Shown here one piece after another: positions 1 through 9,332 of a stretch of DNA of 64,000 nucleotides (positions are counted from its first letter, which is position 1; every line of letters starts with the position of its first letter). The notes beneath the pieces were generated by a model that was not told where the DNA came from, searched no databases, and was given only the letters and a program-made list of their open reading frames with translations. The position numbers were made by a program, and so were the translations under genes. Source of the stretch: Inhella gelatinilytica (GTDB lineage Bacteria > Pseudomonadota > Gammaproteobacteria > Burkholderiales > Burkholderiaceae_C); assembly GCF_016093295.1 (NCBI RefSeq), contig NZ_JAEDAL010000005.1, positions 62,001 through 126,000 of the forward strand, in the 5' to 3' direction.

Positions 1-583
1 AACCCAGCCGCGCCGCCAACTGACAGCTGGAGCGAACGAGGCGCTCGTGGGCCTGCCCCTTGACGCGCTGCAACTCCACATAAAAGCGGCCCGGAAACGC
101 GGCCGCCAGTTCCAGCGCCACCGTGTCCGCACGGGCTTCGTCTCCCGCCACCAGAGGCGCCGCCAGGGGACCGAATCCGAATCCCGACAGGCAGATCAAG
201 CCCTCGTTCAACTCCGCCAGCCACTCCCGTTTGAGACAGGCCTGGTTGCGGATGACATTGCCGACCCACGCCCGACTGAGCAGTTCACACAGGTTTAAAT
301 ACCCTTGGCGGTTCTGGACCAACAGCAGCACCCGGGGCGGCTGGGCCACCTGGCCCGGAGGCGCACTTTCCGGCTCCAGCCAACAGTCGGCCCCCAAGAT
401 CGGTTTGACGCCTTTTTTTCGGGCGGCCCTGTAGAACTTAACAGCCCCAAAGAGGTTGCCGAGGTCAGTGACCGCCAGCGCGGGCTGTTTGTCTTTGGCG
501 GCAGCCTTGACCGCGTCATCAATCCGAAGCGTTCCATCAACCACCGCAAATTCGGTGTGAACGCGCAAGTGAACAAAGTGCAT
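1..583 (-). CDS. dnaE: DNA polymerase III subunit alpha, N-terminal part (cut by window edge)
   Basis: The catalytic alpha subunit of the replicative DNA polymerase III. Only about the first 194 codons are in the window; the gene runs off the left edge. The reading starts with MHFVHLRVHTEFAVVDGTLR, the typical DnaE start, with the PHP-domain H-x-H-x-E/D pattern (VHLRVHTEF). It continues through PALAVTDLGNLFGAVKFY and GVKPILGADCW, both usual for the PHP domain at the DnaE N-terminus. The ATG at 583 is preceded by a GGGGAGAA ribosome site. The high similarity to family hallmarks makes the assignment firm; dnaE1 and an error-prone dnaE2 cannot be fully separated from this fragment, but the start pattern fits the replicative form. 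Confidence 0.9.
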   Translation of the reverse strand, partial: MHFVHLRVHTEFAVVDGTLRIDDAVKAAAKDKQPALAVTDLGNLFGAVKFYRAARKKGVKPILGADCWLEPESAPPGQVAQPPRVLLLVQNRQGYLNLCELLSRAWVGNVIRNQACLKREWLAELNEGLICLSGFGFGPLAAPLVAGDEARADTVALELAAAFPGRFYVELQRVKGQAHERLVRSSCQLAARLG

Positions 584-661
584 GAGCGCATTCTCCCCGA
601 GGGGGTGATGCAGCCGGCTCCGCGTCGGCCCTGAGGTGCCTTGGGCACGGCCCTCGAAGCC

Positions 662-693
662 AGAAAAAAGGGCTTGGTCGAAACCAAGCCCTT
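662..693 (-). terminator. Rho-independent terminator of tRNA-Ala
   Basis: A perfect 11-bp stem (668-678 with 683-693) closes a four-base loop that reads TTCG on the minus strand, followed by a run of six T. It lies 12 bases past the tRNA-Ala 3' end. Confidence 0.85.
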
Positions 694-705
694 GAGCAAT
701 TCTTG

Positions 706-781
<76 letters not shown>

Positions 782-949
782 ACAGAAGAGGCCGAAACTA
801 TAGCACGCCCATGTCAAGTTTCGGACTTCACGGGGCCTTAGCCTTACCGGGAGATCCCAGGTACTCGAATGCCTGGCGCCCGTGCCTAATGCGGGTCTTC
901 ACCGTTCAACGTACAAGGCTGGCTTGACGCCTGCCTCTTGGAGATGGCC

Positions 950-1306
950 ATGTCCCTTTGGGCCGATGTTGTCGTGGGTTTGATTGCACTCTTGCACGTC
1001 TACATCCTCGTGCTTGAAATGTTCTTGTGGGACAAGCCCCAAGGACGCCGCGCGTTTGGATTGACGCAGGAGTTCGCTCAACAGACCAAAGTGCTGGCCG
1101 CCAACCAGGGGCTGTACAACGGTTTTTTGGCCGCTGGCTTGCTTTGGGGGCTGTGGCTGGGGGCGAGCGCAGGGCTACTGGTGAAAGTATTCTTTCTGGG
1201 CTGCGTGCTGGTCGCCGGCGTTTTTGGTGCCGCCACCGCCAACAAGCGCATTTTGTTCATCCAGGCCATCCCGGCGGCCCTGGGTTTGGCGTTGCTGATG
1301 CTGTAA
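950..1306 (+). CDS. DUF1304-family small membrane protein
   Basis: A 118-residue hydrophobic protein of the DUF1304 family, with about four predicted membrane helices. The first helix contains ALLHVYILVLEMFLWD, followed by NQGLYNGFLAAGLLWG, the family's most conserved stretch. Its biochemical role is unknown. The frame is open upstream to a TTG at 938 and an ATG at 944. The ATG at 950 is preferred because GGAG lies six bases before it, whereas at 944 the GGAG abuts the start. It stands alone between tRNA-Ala and dnaB and is convergent with dnaB. Confidence 0.8.
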   Translation: MSLWADVVVGLIALLHVYILVLEMFLWDKPQGRRAFGLTQEFAQQTKVLAANQGLYNGFLAAGLLWGLWLGASAGLLVKVFFLGCVLVAGVFGAATANKRILFIQAIPAALGLALLML

Positions 1307-1330
1307 GGCCCATCCGCAAAGGCGGCGTGC

Positions 1331-2749
1331 TCAGTACTCCGCCCCACCGCCTTGATAGTCGGGAGCCAAGTTCTCGAACTTGGTGTGCATGCGTTGGAAG
1401 CCCAGTTCCACGGTGCCCACCGGGCCGTTACGCTGCTTGGCGATGATGATCTCAGCCACGCCGGGTTTCTTGCACTCTTCTTTGGTGTAGTACTCGTCGC
1501 GGTAAATGAACATGATGACGTCGGCATCCTGCTCAATGGCACCGGATTCGCGCAGATCACTCATCATCGGGCGCTTATCCGGACGTTGCTCGACCGAACG
1601 GTTGAGCTGCGAGAGCGCAATCACCGGGCAGCGCAATTCTTTGGCCAAGGCCTTCATGCCGCGCGAGATCTCGCCCAGAACGGTGGCGCGGTTTTCTTCG
1701 CTGCCCCCACTCTCGCCCGTCATCAGCTGCAGGTAGTCGATGATGATGAGGCCGAGCTGACCGCACTCACGCGCCTGGCGCCGCGCCCGCGCGCGCACTT
1801 CCGAGGGGGAGAGGCCGGGACTTTCGTCGATGAACATGGGGGCCCGCCCGAGGCGCTCGACCGCCTCCATCATGCGGCCCCATTCGTCGTCTTGCAGCCG
1901 ACCGGTGCGCAAATGGCTTTGGTCCACGCGGCCGATCGAACCGACCATCCGCAGCGCCAACTGTGAGGCACCCATTTCCATGGAGAACACCAAGACCGGC
2001 AGGCCTTCGTTCACGGCCACATGCTCGCCGATGTTCAACGCGAAGGCGGTTTTACCCATCGACGGGCGCGCCGCCAGGACGATCATGTCGCCAGGCTGTA
2101 AACCCGCGGTCATGCGGTCCAGATCGAAGAACCCGGTGCGCACCCCCGTCACATCGTTGGCGCCGTTTTCGGCCAACTCGTTGACGCGCTCCATCAACTG
2201 GACCATCAGCTTGTCCATGCGATGAAAGCCTTGACCGCCGCGCATGCCCTCTTCGCCAATGCGCAGGATCTTGCTCTCAGCATCGTCCAGGATGCTGGAC
2301 ACGGTTCGGCCCTGCGGCGCCAGGGCTGCCGAGGCAATTTCATCGCTGGCGGTCACCAGCTTGCGCAGCACAGCCCGCTCGCGCACGATTTCTGCGTAAC
2401 GACGCAGGTTGGCCGCGCTAGGCACGGCCTGGGCCAGGGCGTTCAGGTAGGCCAAGCCCCCGCAGTCCTCGGCCTTGCCCTGCATCCCCAGGTCTTCGTT
2501 GACCGTGATCACATCGGCCGGCTTGCCGGCGGTGATCAGGCGCCCGATGGACGCAAAGATGAGCTTGTGCTCCAAGCGGTAAAAGTCGCTCTCGCTCACC
2601 AGGTCAGCCGCCCGATCCCAGGCGCTGTTGTCGATCAGCAGACCGCCCAGAACCGATTGTTCGGCCTCGATGGAGTGCGGCGGCACGCGCAGACGAGCGA
2701 GGTCGTCTTCACGAACCAAGGTGGGGGCAAAAGACGCGTTGGATGACAT
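1331..2749 (-). CDS. dnaB: Replicative DNA helicase DnaB
   Basis: The hexameric 5'-3' helicase that unwinds the chromosomal fork. The 472-residue protein has the N-terminal DnaG-interaction domain (RVPPHSIEAEQSVLGGLL, about residues 21-38) and a RecA-like ATPase domain with Walker A ARPSMGKTAF, Walker B LIIIDYLQLM and the family sequence SDLRESGAIEQDAD. The start at MSSNASFA fits family length; the open frame upstream to 2812 lacks family features. It is downstream of rplI, as in other betaproteobacteria, but a terminator-like hairpin separates them, so it may also have its own promoter. No strong Shine-Dalgarno is seen. Confidence 0.96.
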   Translation of the reverse strand: MSSNASFAPTLVREDDLARLRVPPHSIEAEQSVLGGLLIDNSAWDRAADLVSESDFYRLEHKLIFASIGRLITAGKPADVITVNEDLGMQGKAEDCGGLAYLNALAQAVPSAANLRRYAEIVRERAVLRKLVTASDEIASAALAPQGRTVSSILDDAESKILRIGEEGMRGGQGFHRMDKLMVQLMERVNELAENGANDVTGVRTGFFDLDRMTAGLQPGDMIVLAARPSMGKTAFALNIGEHVAVNEGLPVLVFSMEMGASQLALRMVGSIGRVDQSHLRTGRLQDDEWGRMMEAVERLGRAPMFIDESPGLSPSEVRARARRQARECGQLGLIIIDYLQLMTGESGGSEENRATVLGEISRGMKALAKELRCPVIALSQLNRSVEQRPDKRPMMSDLRESGAIEQDADVIMFIYRDEYYTKEECKKPGVAEIIIAKQRNGPVGTVELGFQRMHTKFENLAPDYQGGGAEY

Positions 2750-2847
2750 CACGGGATGATAGGAGCGCAGGCCCACTCCGGCTGTGGACAAGCCTGGGGG
2801 CAAGCCGTGCAAATGCGGTGCACAGCGGGGGAAAACTCAAAACACCA

Positions 2848-2880
2848 ATAACAAAGGCCGGAGCCCTTGCGGGTCCGGCC
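2848..2880 (-). terminator. Terminator between rplI and dnaB
   Basis: On the minus strand, stem GGCCGGA/TCCGGCC (2874-2880 with 2856-2862), with an inner CCC/GGG pairing, is followed by TTTGTTATTGGTGTTTTG. It would end or attenuate the rpsF-priB-rpsR-rplI transcript before dnaB. Confidence 0.65.
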
Positions 2881-2903
2881 TCAGCGCATCGGGCGCCAGC
2901 AGC

Positions 2904-3356
2904 TTATTCGGCGGCGGCGACCACGTGCACGTGAATGTCCACGACCACATCAGAGTGCAGGCCCACTTGCAGGGCGAACTCACCGGTGTGCTTCAGCGGA
3001 CCGTTGGGCAGTCGAACCATGCCCTTGACCACGTCCATGCCTTGCGCCTTGATGGCGTCGGCGATGTCGGCGTTGGTCACCGAACCGAACAGGCGACCGT
3101 CCACACCGGCCTTCTGGGCCACAGTGATGGTCTTGCCGTTCAGCTTCTCGCCCAGCGCTTGCGCGCCAGCCAGCTTCTCAGCGGCGATCTTTTCCAGCTC
3201 AGCGCGCTTGGCTTCGAATTCCTTGATCGCGGCCTCGGTAGCGCGGCGCGCTTGCTTGGTCGGGATCAGGAAGTTACGGGCGTAGCCGTCCTTGACCTTG
3301 ACGATGTCGCCCAGGTTGCCCAGGTTGGCCACTTTTTCCAGCAGGATGATTTGCAT
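2904..3356 (-). CDS. rplI: 50S ribosomal protein L9
   Basis: A 23S rRNA-binding protein of the large subunit base. The 150-residue protein begins [19 protein letters not shown] and contains [16 protein letters not shown], the L9 signature, followed by a long central helix rich in Lys, Glu and Ala and a C-terminal domain. Length is standard. GGGAGA precedes the ATG by seven bases. It is the last gene before a terminator in the rpsF-priB-rpsR-rplI operon. Confidence 0.97.
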   Translation of the reverse strand: MQIILLEKVANLGNLGDIVKVKDGYARNFLIPTKQARRATEAAIKEFEAKRAELEKIAAEKLAGAQALGEKLNGKTITVAQKAGVDGRLFGSVTNADIADAIKAQGMDVVKGMVRLPNGPLKHTGEFALQVGLHSDVVVDIHVHVVAAAE

Positions 3357-3373
3357 GTTCAGGTCTCCCTTGC

Positions 3374-3664
3374 TTAGGCCTTGTGCTGGTCGCTGTACGG
3401 CAGCAGGGCCAGGAAGCGAGCACGCTTGATCGCGTTGGTCAGCTGACGCTGATAGATGGCGCGGGTGCCGGTCAGGCGGGCCGGGGTGATCTTGCCGTTT
3501 TCGGCGATGAAGTCACGCAGGGTGTCCACGTCTTTGTAGTCGATCTGCTCAACACCGGCGACGGTGAAGCGGCAGAAACGCTTGCGACGGAACAGCAGCG
3601 ACTGTTGGTTGCGCTTGGGCTTCTTGTCTTTGGAGAAGCGACCCTTGCCACGAGAAACGGTCAT
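3374..3664 (-). CDS. rpsR: 30S ribosomal protein S18
   Basis: Small-subunit protein that binds 16S rRNA together with S6. The 96-residue protein has the S18 core [20 protein letters not shown], then [20 protein letters not shown] and [20 protein letters not shown] basic N-terminal extension ([18 protein letters not shown]) is usual in Burkholderiales. AGAGG lies upstream of the ATG. It is 17 bases from rplI. Confidence 0.97.
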   Translation of the reverse strand: MTVSRGKGRFSKDKKPKRNQQSLLFRRKRFCRFTVAGVEQIDYKDVDTLRDFIAENGKITPARLTGTRAIYQRQLTNAIKRARFLALLPYSDQHKA

Positions 3665-3694
3665 GTTGGACCTCTTGGATTCGTACTGTTGATC

Positions 3695-3988
3695 TCAGGG
3701 ATTCGTCGGTGTCACTGTTTGGATGCCGGTGATGTGCATCACCACCCCTTTGCCGTTGCGGGCCGGTGCCAGAAACCCAGACCAAAGGTGCTGGGTGTCA
3801 GCGGGCACCGTTTGCAACTCGCGCGCCAGTGGCCCGAGGGCCACGGCCCGGACTCTCAGTTCGATTTTCCGGAGCAAGCCCGCTTCAGCGGTTTGCCCCA
3901 GGTGTTCGAGCACCAAATCCAGGGCCGGCATTCCAGCCGGCGTGTAGCGCAGCGCAGCTCGCTCAACCCACCGTGCGCTCAAGGTCAT
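3695..3988 (-). CDS. priB: Primosomal replication protein N (PriB), start uncertain
   Basis: A single-stranded-DNA-binding OB-fold protein of the PriA-dependent replication restart primosome. Recognised by ALRYTPAGMPALDLVLEH, the C-terminal GFLAPARNGKGVVMHITGIQ, and its place between rpsF and rpsR. From the ATG at 3988 the product is 97 residues. This start has no Shine-Dalgarno and begins inside the first beta strand: E. coli PriB has about four more residues before the matching LS. The frame is open back to the rpsF stop. GGAGG at 4036-4040 sits six bases before an in-frame CTG at 4028-4030, which would add 14 residues ending SVNQ. The real start may be that CTG. Confidence 0.88.
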   Translation of the reverse strand: MTLSARWVERAALRYTPAGMPALDLVLEHLGQTAEAGLLRKIELRVRAVALGPLARELQTVPADTQHLWSGFLAPARNGKGVVMHITGIQTVTPTNP

Positions 3989-4048
3989 TTGATTGACCGA
4001 GCAGGGGGCAAGCGACTCTGGGGTGTGCAGTGACGTCCTCCGAAAGCG

Positions 4049-4414
4049 TTAGGCGGCAGCCGCCTCTTGGTTGGCCTTGCGCGACTCCTCGCGCTCCACC
4101 GCCTTCATCATGATCGACGGCGCGGTTTCAGCGACGTCCTTCTTGATGGTCAGGTGGCGCAGCACGGCGTCGTTGTAGCGGAAGCCAGTCTCGAGCTCAG
4201 CCAGGATTTCCTTGCTGGTTTCGATGTTCAGGCACACGTAGTGGGCCTTGGCAAGCTTCTGGATCATGTAGGCCAGCTGACGACGGCCCCAGTCCTCAAC
4301 GCGGTGCACCTTGCCGCCGGCGGCGGTGACGATGCCCTTGTAGCGCTCCAGCATGGCCGGAACCTGCTCGCTCTGATCCGGATGGATCAGCAGCACGATT
4401 TCGTAGTGACGCAT
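4049..4414 (-). CDS. rpsF: 30S ribosomal protein S6
   Basis: Small-subunit protein that pairs with S18. The 121-residue protein begins [19 protein letters not shown] and contains [24 protein letters not shown] in pieces typical of S6, plus [20 protein letters not shown] lies five bases before the ATG. It is the first gene of the leftward operon rpsF-priB-rpsR-rplI; its stop directly opens the priB frame. Confidence 0.97.
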   Translation of the reverse strand: MRHYEIVLLIHPDQSEQVPAMLERYKGIVTAAGGKVHRVEDWGRRQLAYMIQKLAKAHYVCLNIETSKEILAELETGFRYNDAVLRHLTIKKDVAETAPSIMMKAVEREESRKANQEAAAA

Positions 4415-4443
4415 GAAAACTCCTTGTGGGTTCCGAAATGGAA

Positions 4444-4471
4444 GCCGGGCGCGGCGTCTGACGCCCCCGGC
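4444..4471 (-). terminator. Possible terminator after ppsA
   Basis: An inverted repeat GCCGGG/CCCGGC (4444-4449 and 4466-4471) encloses GGCGT/ACGCC. It lies between the end of ppsA and rpsF. There is no clear T run, so it is weak. Confidence 0.3.
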
Positions 4472-4514
4472 AAGGGAAAGCCCGCGATTCTAGCGGATTT
4501 CTGCGACGCGTGGC

Positions 4515-6914
4515 TCAGCGACGCTCCGCGAGCCGCACCCAGGTGTCGATCACGGTATCGGGGTTCAACGAGATCGATGTGATGCCCTCAGCCGCCAACC
4601 AGTCGGCGAAGTCGGGGTGGTCACTGGGCCCCTGGCCGCAAATGCCGATGTACTTGCCCGTGGCGCGGCAGGCATTGATGGCCCGGCTGATCAGGCTGCG
4701 CACGGCCGGATCGCGCTCATCGAAGTCGCCCGCCAACTGCTCCAGGCCGGAATCGCGGTCCAAGCCCAGCGTCAGCTGGGTCAGATCGTTGGAGCCAATG
4801 GACATGCCATCAAAGTGCTCCAGGAACTGATCAGCCAGGATGGCATTGCTGGGCACCTCACACATCATGATGACGCGCAGCCCGTTTTCGCCGCGCTTGA
4901 GGCCCCGCTCACCCAGCATGGTCACGACGCGCTCGGCCTGCTTCACGGTGCGCACAAAGGGCACCATGATCTCGACGTTGCTCAGTCCCATGTCCTGCCG
5001 CACCCGCTTGAGCGCCTCGCACTCCATGGCAAAGGCGTCGGAGAAGTCCCCACTGATGTAACGGCTCGCACCCCGGAAACCCAGCATGGGGTTTTCTTCG
5101 TCCGGCTCGTAGCGAGACCCGCCGATCAGCTTGCGGTATTCATTGCTCTTGAAGTCCGAGAGCCGCACGATGACCGGGCGCGGGTAAAACGCGGCCGCGA
5201 TCGTGGCAATGCCCTCAGCGAGCTTGTCCACATAGAAAGCGCGCGGGCTGGTATGTCCCCGAGCCACCGACTCGACGGCCTTCTTGAGGTCGGCATCGAT
5301 GGCCGGATAGTCCAAGATCGCCTTGGGATGGACGCCAATGTTGTTGTTGATGATGAATTCCAGGCGCGCCAAGCCCACACCGCCCGAGGGCATCTGAGCA
5401 AAGTTGAAGGCCAACTGGGGGTTGCCCACGTTCATCATGATCTTGACCGGGCAGTAGGGCAGCTCTTTCTTCTCGACTTCGGTGACCTCGGCCTCGATCA
5501 AGCCCTCGTACACGAACCCGGTGTCGCCCTCGGAGCAGGCCACGGTGACCAACTGACCGTCCTTCAAGGTCTCGGTGGCGTCGTGGCAGCCCACCACCGC
5601 CGGAATGCCGAGCTCGCGCGCAATGATGGCCGCGTGGCACGTGCGGCCCCCGCGATTGGTGACGATGGCCGCTGCGCGCTTCATGACCGGCTCCCAGTTG
5701 GGGTCGGTCATGTCGGTGACGAGCACATCGCCGGGCTGCACGCGCTCCATTTCGGCCGTGCTGTGGACGATGCGCACGCGGCCCGTGCCCACCTTTTGAC
5801 CGATGGCACGGCCTTCAGCCAGCACCACGCTGTCCTTGCCGGCCTTGAGCTTGTAGCGGTGTTCCACCTGCGCCTGGCTCTTCACCGTTTCGGGCCGGGC
5901 CTGCAGGATGTAGAGCTTGCCGTCCTCGCCGTCCTTGCCCCATTCGATGTCCATCGGGCGGCCGTAGTGCTGCTCGATGATGACGGCGTAACGCGCCAAT
6001 TCCTCGACATCCGCATCCGTCAGCGAGTAACGGTTGCGCAACTCCACCGCCGTGTCCTCGGTCTTGACCAGCTTGCCCGACTCGACCCGCTCCTGCGGCG
6101 TGGCAAAACCCATGCGAATCAGCTTGCTGCCTAAATTGCGGCGAATGATGGGCAGTAGCCCCTTGGCCAAGGACGGCTTGAAGACATAAAACTCGTCCGG
6201 GTTCACCGCGCCTTGCACGACGGTCTCCCCGAGCCCATAGCTGCTGGTGATGAAGACCACGTCCTTGAAACCGGACTCGGTATCGATGGTGAACATCACC
6301 CCCGAACTGCCCAGGTCCGAGCGCACCATGCGCTGAATGCCAGCCGAAAGGGCCACGTGGCTGTGCACGAAACCCTTGTGGACGCGATAGCTGATGGCGC
6401 GATCGTTGTAGAGCGAAGCAAAGACCTCGCGCACCTTGTGCAGCACATCCTCGATGCCATGCACATTCAGAAAAGTTTCCTGCTGCCCCGCAAAGCTGGC
6501 GTCAGGCAAGTCCTCGGCCGTCGCCGAGCTGCGGACGGCGAAGCTGGCATCTGGCAAATCCGCAGCCAACGCCGCATACGACGTGCGGATGGCAGCCTCC
6601 AAGTCCTTGGGGAACGGCTGGCTCATGACCCAGCCCCGGATCTCCGCTCCCGCCTCGGCCAGAGCCCGCACGTCGTCAGCATTCAGGGCATCCAGTTTGG
6701 CGTTGATGCGGGCATCCAGACCGCCCTCGCGGAGGAACTCCCGAAACGCATGGGCGGTGGTGGCGAACCCTCCCGGCACCCGCACCCCGGTTTCAGCCAG
6801 TTGCGAAATCATTTCGCCCAGGCTGGCGTTTTTGCCGCCAACCACTTCAACGTCTTCCATCCGTAGATGGTCAAAGGGCACGACCAGGGCGGTCGGCTCA
6901 AAGCGTGCAGACAT
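4515..6914 (-). CDS. ppsA: Phosphoenolpyruvate synthase (pyruvate, water dikinase)
   Basis: Makes phosphoenolpyruvate from pyruvate and ATP for gluconeogenesis. The 799-residue protein has the N-terminal ATP-grasp domain (GGKNASLGE near 26; [19 protein letters not shown] near 125), the phosphohistidine swivel motif [19 protein letters not shown] with catalytic His about 427, and a C-terminal PEP/pyruvate barrel with [18 protein letters not shown] and the cysteine motif [13 protein letters not shown]. The start at MSARFEPT was chosen because GAGGAG lies seven bases upstream. It is divergent from its own regulator gene ppsR, the usual pairing. Confidence 0.97.
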   Translation of the reverse strand: MSARFEPTALVVPFDHLRMEDVEVVGGKNASLGEMISQLAETGVRVPGGFATTAHAFREFLREGGLDARINAKLDALNADDVRALAEAGAEIRGWVMSQPFPKDLEAAIRTSYAALAADLPDASFAVRSSATAEDLPDASFAGQQETFLNVHGIEDVLHKVREVFASLYNDRAISYRVHKGFVHSHVALSAGIQRMVRSDLGSSGVMFTIDTESGFKDVVFITSSYGLGETVVQGAVNPDEFYVFKPSLAKGLLPIIRRNLGSKLIRMGFATPQERVESGKLVKTEDTAVELRNRYSLTDADVEELARYAVIIEQHYGRPMDIEWGKDGEDGKLYILQARPETVKSQAQVEHRYKLKAGKDSVVLAEGRAIGQKVGTGRVRIVHSTAEMERVQPGDVLVTDMTDPNWEPVMKRAAAIVTNRGGRTCHAAIIARELGIPAVVGCHDATETLKDGQLVTVACSEGDTGFVYEGLIEAEVTEVEKKELPYCPVKIMMNVGNPQLAFNFAQMPSGGVGLARLEFIINNNIGVHPKAILDYPAIDADLKKAVESVARGHTSPRAFYVDKLAEGIATIAAAFYPRPVIVRLSDFKSNEYRKLIGGSRYEPDEENPMLGFRGASRYISGDFSDAFAMECEALKRVRQDMGLSNVEIMVPFVRTVKQAERVVTMLGERGLKRGENGLRVIMMCEVPSNAILADQFLEHFDGMSIGSNDLTQLTLGLDRDSGLEQLAGDFDERDPAVRSLISRAINACRATGKYIGICGQGPSDHPDFADWLAAEGITSISLNPDTVIDTWVRLAERR

Positions 6915-7073
6915 GGAACAACTCCTCGATGGTGAAAACCGGGGGTCGCCGCGCCCAAACACGCACTGCCGGGCTGTTGTTCTGGTTCTGGAAGGCAGGG
7001 AGTCACCGGCGGGCAACGATTGGGCTTGATTCTAGGGAGGCTAGGATGGTCTTTTGCCCCAGCCTTCGCCGCC

Positions 7074-7895
7074 ATGACCGACCGTACCGTCTATTTCCTC
7101 TCGGATGGCACCGGGATCACCGCCGAAACCTTTGGCAATTCCATCTTGGCCCAATTCACGCTGCGGGCACGGCATGTGCGGCGCCCCTTCGTCGATTCGG
7201 AGGAGAAGGCACGCGAGGTGGTGCGTGAAATCAACGCAGTGGCCGAGGCATCGGGGCAGCGCGCCATCGTTTTCGCCACGCTGGTGAACAAAGAGGTGTT
7301 GGCCATCGTGCGCGAGCATTGCCAGGCCCTGGTGCTGGACATGTTCGGCATGTTCATCGTGCCGCTGGAAGAGGAATTCCAACTCAAGAGCAACCACCGC
7401 GTGGGTCGCTTTGGCGACGCCGCCAAGAGCCAGGAGTACCACGAGCGCATCGAGGCCATCAACTTCTCTTTGGCGCACGACGACGGTCAGTCGGCCCGTA
7501 ACCTCGCCTCGGCTGACGTGATCCTGGTGGGCGTTTCCCGGTCGGGCAAGACACCCACCTCCCTGTACCTGGCGATGCAGCATGGCATCAAGGCCGCCAA
7601 CTACCCGCTGATACCGGAGGATTTCGACCGTGGGCGCCTGCCGGATTCGCTCAAGCCCTACAAGGCCAAGTGCTTTGGGCTGACCATCGACCCCGACCGG
7701 CTGGCCCACATCCGCAACGAGCGCCGGCCGGGCAGCAAATACGCCGATTTTGCGAACTGCCGCTACGAAGTCGCCGAGGCGGAATCCATGATGAAACGCG
7801 AAGGCATCGCCTGGCTGTCCAGCACGCACAAGTCGATCGAAGAGATCGCCACGACCATCTTGCGCGACATCCGGCCCGATCGGCTGGTGTACTGA
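7074..7895 (+). CDS. ppsR: PEP synthase regulatory protein (kinase/pyrophosphorylase, DUF299)
   Basis: Bifunctional regulator that inactivates PEP synthase by ADP-dependent phosphorylation of a threonine and reactivates it by phosphate-dependent dephosphorylation. The 273-residue protein begins MTDRTVYFLSDGTGITAET and has the family P-loop GVSRSGKTPTSLYLA (about 153-167) and RNERRPGSKYAD. The start ATG at 7074 matches family starts; no strong Shine-Dalgarno is visible. It is divergent from ppsA across 159 bp that must hold both promoters, and convergent with the RNA methyltransferase, 10 bp apart. Confidence 0.95.
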   Translation: MTDRTVYFLSDGTGITAETFGNSILAQFTLRARHVRRPFVDSEEKAREVVREINAVAEASGQRAIVFATLVNKEVLAIVREHCQALVLDMFGMFIVPLEEEFQLKSNHRVGRFGDAAKSQEYHERIEAINFSLAHDDGQSARNLASADVILVGVSRSGKTPTSLYLAMQHGIKAANYPLIPEDFDRGRLPDSLKPYKAKCFGLTIDPDRLAHIRNERRPGSKYADFANCRYEVAEAESMMKREGIAWLSSTHKSIEEIATTILRDIRPDRLVY

Positions 7896-7905
7896 ACGCG
7901 CCGAC

Positions 7906-8691
7906 CTAGGTCAAAGTCCGTCGCAGGCTCTCGTACAAACAGATGGCGGCGGCGGCCGCAACGTTGAGCGACTCCTCGCCCCCCGGCTGGGGAATGCGCA
8001 CCGTGGTGTGACACCGGGCCAGCAGGATGTCCGACACCCCCTGCCCTTCATGGCCCAGCACCCAGGCGCAGGGCCACGGTAGGTCGACTCGATGCAACGC
8101 TTCTCGGGCATAGGAGCTGGTCGCCACCAAGGGCACAGTCAACTGCTCGAGTTCGGCCTCGCTCACGCCCTCCACCCAATGCAAGCCGAAATGAGCCCCC
8201 ATGGCGGCGCGCATCACTTTCGGTGAACCGAGGGCCGCCGAGCCCTTCAGCGCCAGGACCTGTTTCACCCCCAGGGCCGCCGCACTGCGCAGAATGGTGC
8301 CGACATTGCCGGCGTCCTGCAGCCGGTCCAGGACCACGGTGGCGCAGTCCGGTAGCACCCCGCGGGCGCTCGGCACCGCCAGCGTGGCACCAATTTGCGT
8401 GGCTGAGGGCAAGCCACTGACAGACTCGAACAATTTGGCGGGCACCACGCGCACCCTCGGGGCGCTCAGGGCCAGCTCGCGCCACTCGGGTCGCTGGTGC
8501 ATCGCCTCTTCGCTGACCAGCACCAGATTGGGCGCTTGGCCACGGGCCAGCGCGGCGCGAATCAGGTGATCGCCATCGAGCCAGAGCTCGCCTTGTTCGC
8601 GATAGGCGGTGCTGTCGCGGGCCAACAGGCGCAATCGTTTGAGCGTCGCGTTGCTTGCCGAATCGATGCGTTCCACTTGCGGGCTGGTCAT
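7906..8691 (-). CDS. TrmH/SpoU-family RNA 2'-O-ribose methyltransferase
   Basis: An S-adenosylmethionine-dependent SPOUT methyltransferase acting on rRNA or tRNA. The 261-residue protein has the three SpoU motifs: [20 protein letters not shown] (motif 1), [14 protein letters not shown] (motif 2) and [17 protein letters not shown] (motif 3, knot). The N-terminal substrate-binding region includes [18 protein letters not shown]. It closes the long envelope operon, and its ATG overlaps the rnhB stop by four bases (ATGA). The exact target nucleotide is not deducible from sequence. Confidence 0.9.
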   Translation of the reverse strand: MTSPQVERIDSASNATLKRLRLLARDSTAYREQGELWLDGDHLIRAALARGQAPNLVLVSEEAMHQRPEWRELALSAPRVRVVPAKLFESVSGLPSATQIGATLAVPSARGVLPDCATVVLDRLQDAGNVGTILRSAAALGVKQVLALKGSAALGSPKVMRAAMGAHFGLHWVEGVSEAELEQLTVPLVATSSYAREALHRVDLPWPCAWVLGHEGQGVSDILLARCHTTVRIPQPGGEESLNVAAAAAICLYESLRRTLT

Positions 8692-9332
8692 GGCCGCTCT
8701 CCCAAAGCCTCGCGCACGGGGCCAAAACTGCGACGGTGCCAGGGGCCAGGCCCATGGCGACGTAGGGCCTCCAGATGCTCGGCCGTGGGGTAGCCCTTGT
8801 GGGCGGCAAACCCGTACTCAGGATGCTCCGCATGGACTGCGACACACCAGGCATCTCGGTGCACTTTGGCCAGGATGGAGGCGGCGGAGATTTCCGCCAT
8901 CAAGGCATCGCCCTTCACCAGGGTGCGCGCGGGGATGTCCAGCGCCGGTGCACGGTTTCCGTCCACCCACACCACCCCCGGCCGCAGACGCAGGCCCCGC
9001 ACGGCTCGCTGCATGGCCAGCATCGTGGCTTGCAAGATGTTGAGGCGGTCGATTTCTTCCACGCTGGCTTCGGCCACGGAAACGCACAGCGCCTGGGCCC
9101 GAATCAATTCGGCCAAGCGCTCCCGTCGCCGCGCCGTGAGCGCCTTGGAATCAGCCAGCCCCGGGATCGGGTGGTCCGGATCCAGAATGACAGCGGCCGC
9201 CACCACAGGCCCGGCCAAGGGCCCCCGGCCCGCTTCATCCACCCCCGCGACCAGGGCTTGTGCCGGATCGGGGGCAAACAAATCGAGCGTGTAGGGCGGG
9301 CGCTCAGGTCCCGAGGGTTTGCGCGATGGCAT
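8688..9332 (-). CDS. rnhB: Ribonuclease HII
   Basis: Cleaves RNA in RNA-DNA hybrids and at single ribonucleotides misincorporated in DNA. The 214-residue protein has the catalytic DEAGRG motif ([18 protein letters not shown], acidic residues near 32-33), [17 protein letters not shown], and the KVHRDAWC and [22 protein letters not shown] blocks. The start at MPSRKPSG is a choice: the open frame continues to 9497, but only inside lpxB. It overlaps the lpxB end by 29 bases, suggesting coupled translation, and its stop overlaps the methyltransferase start. Confidence 0.95.
   Translation of the reverse strand: MPSRKPSGPERPPYTLDLFAPDPAQALVAGVDEAGRGPLAGPVVAAAVILDPDHPIPGLADSKALTARRRERLAELIRAQALCVSVAEASVEEIDRLNILQATMLAMQRAVRGLRLRPGVVWVDGNRAPALDIPARTLVKGDALMAEISAASILAKVHRDAWCVAVHAEHPEYGFAAHKGYPTAEHLEALRRHGPGPWHRRSFGPVREALGERP

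Noticed and set aside
4617-6134. 505-codon open frame antisense to ppsA
   Set aside because: It mirrors a real conserved gene in a high-GC region where antisense frames stay open by codon bias; no family motifs or ribosome site.
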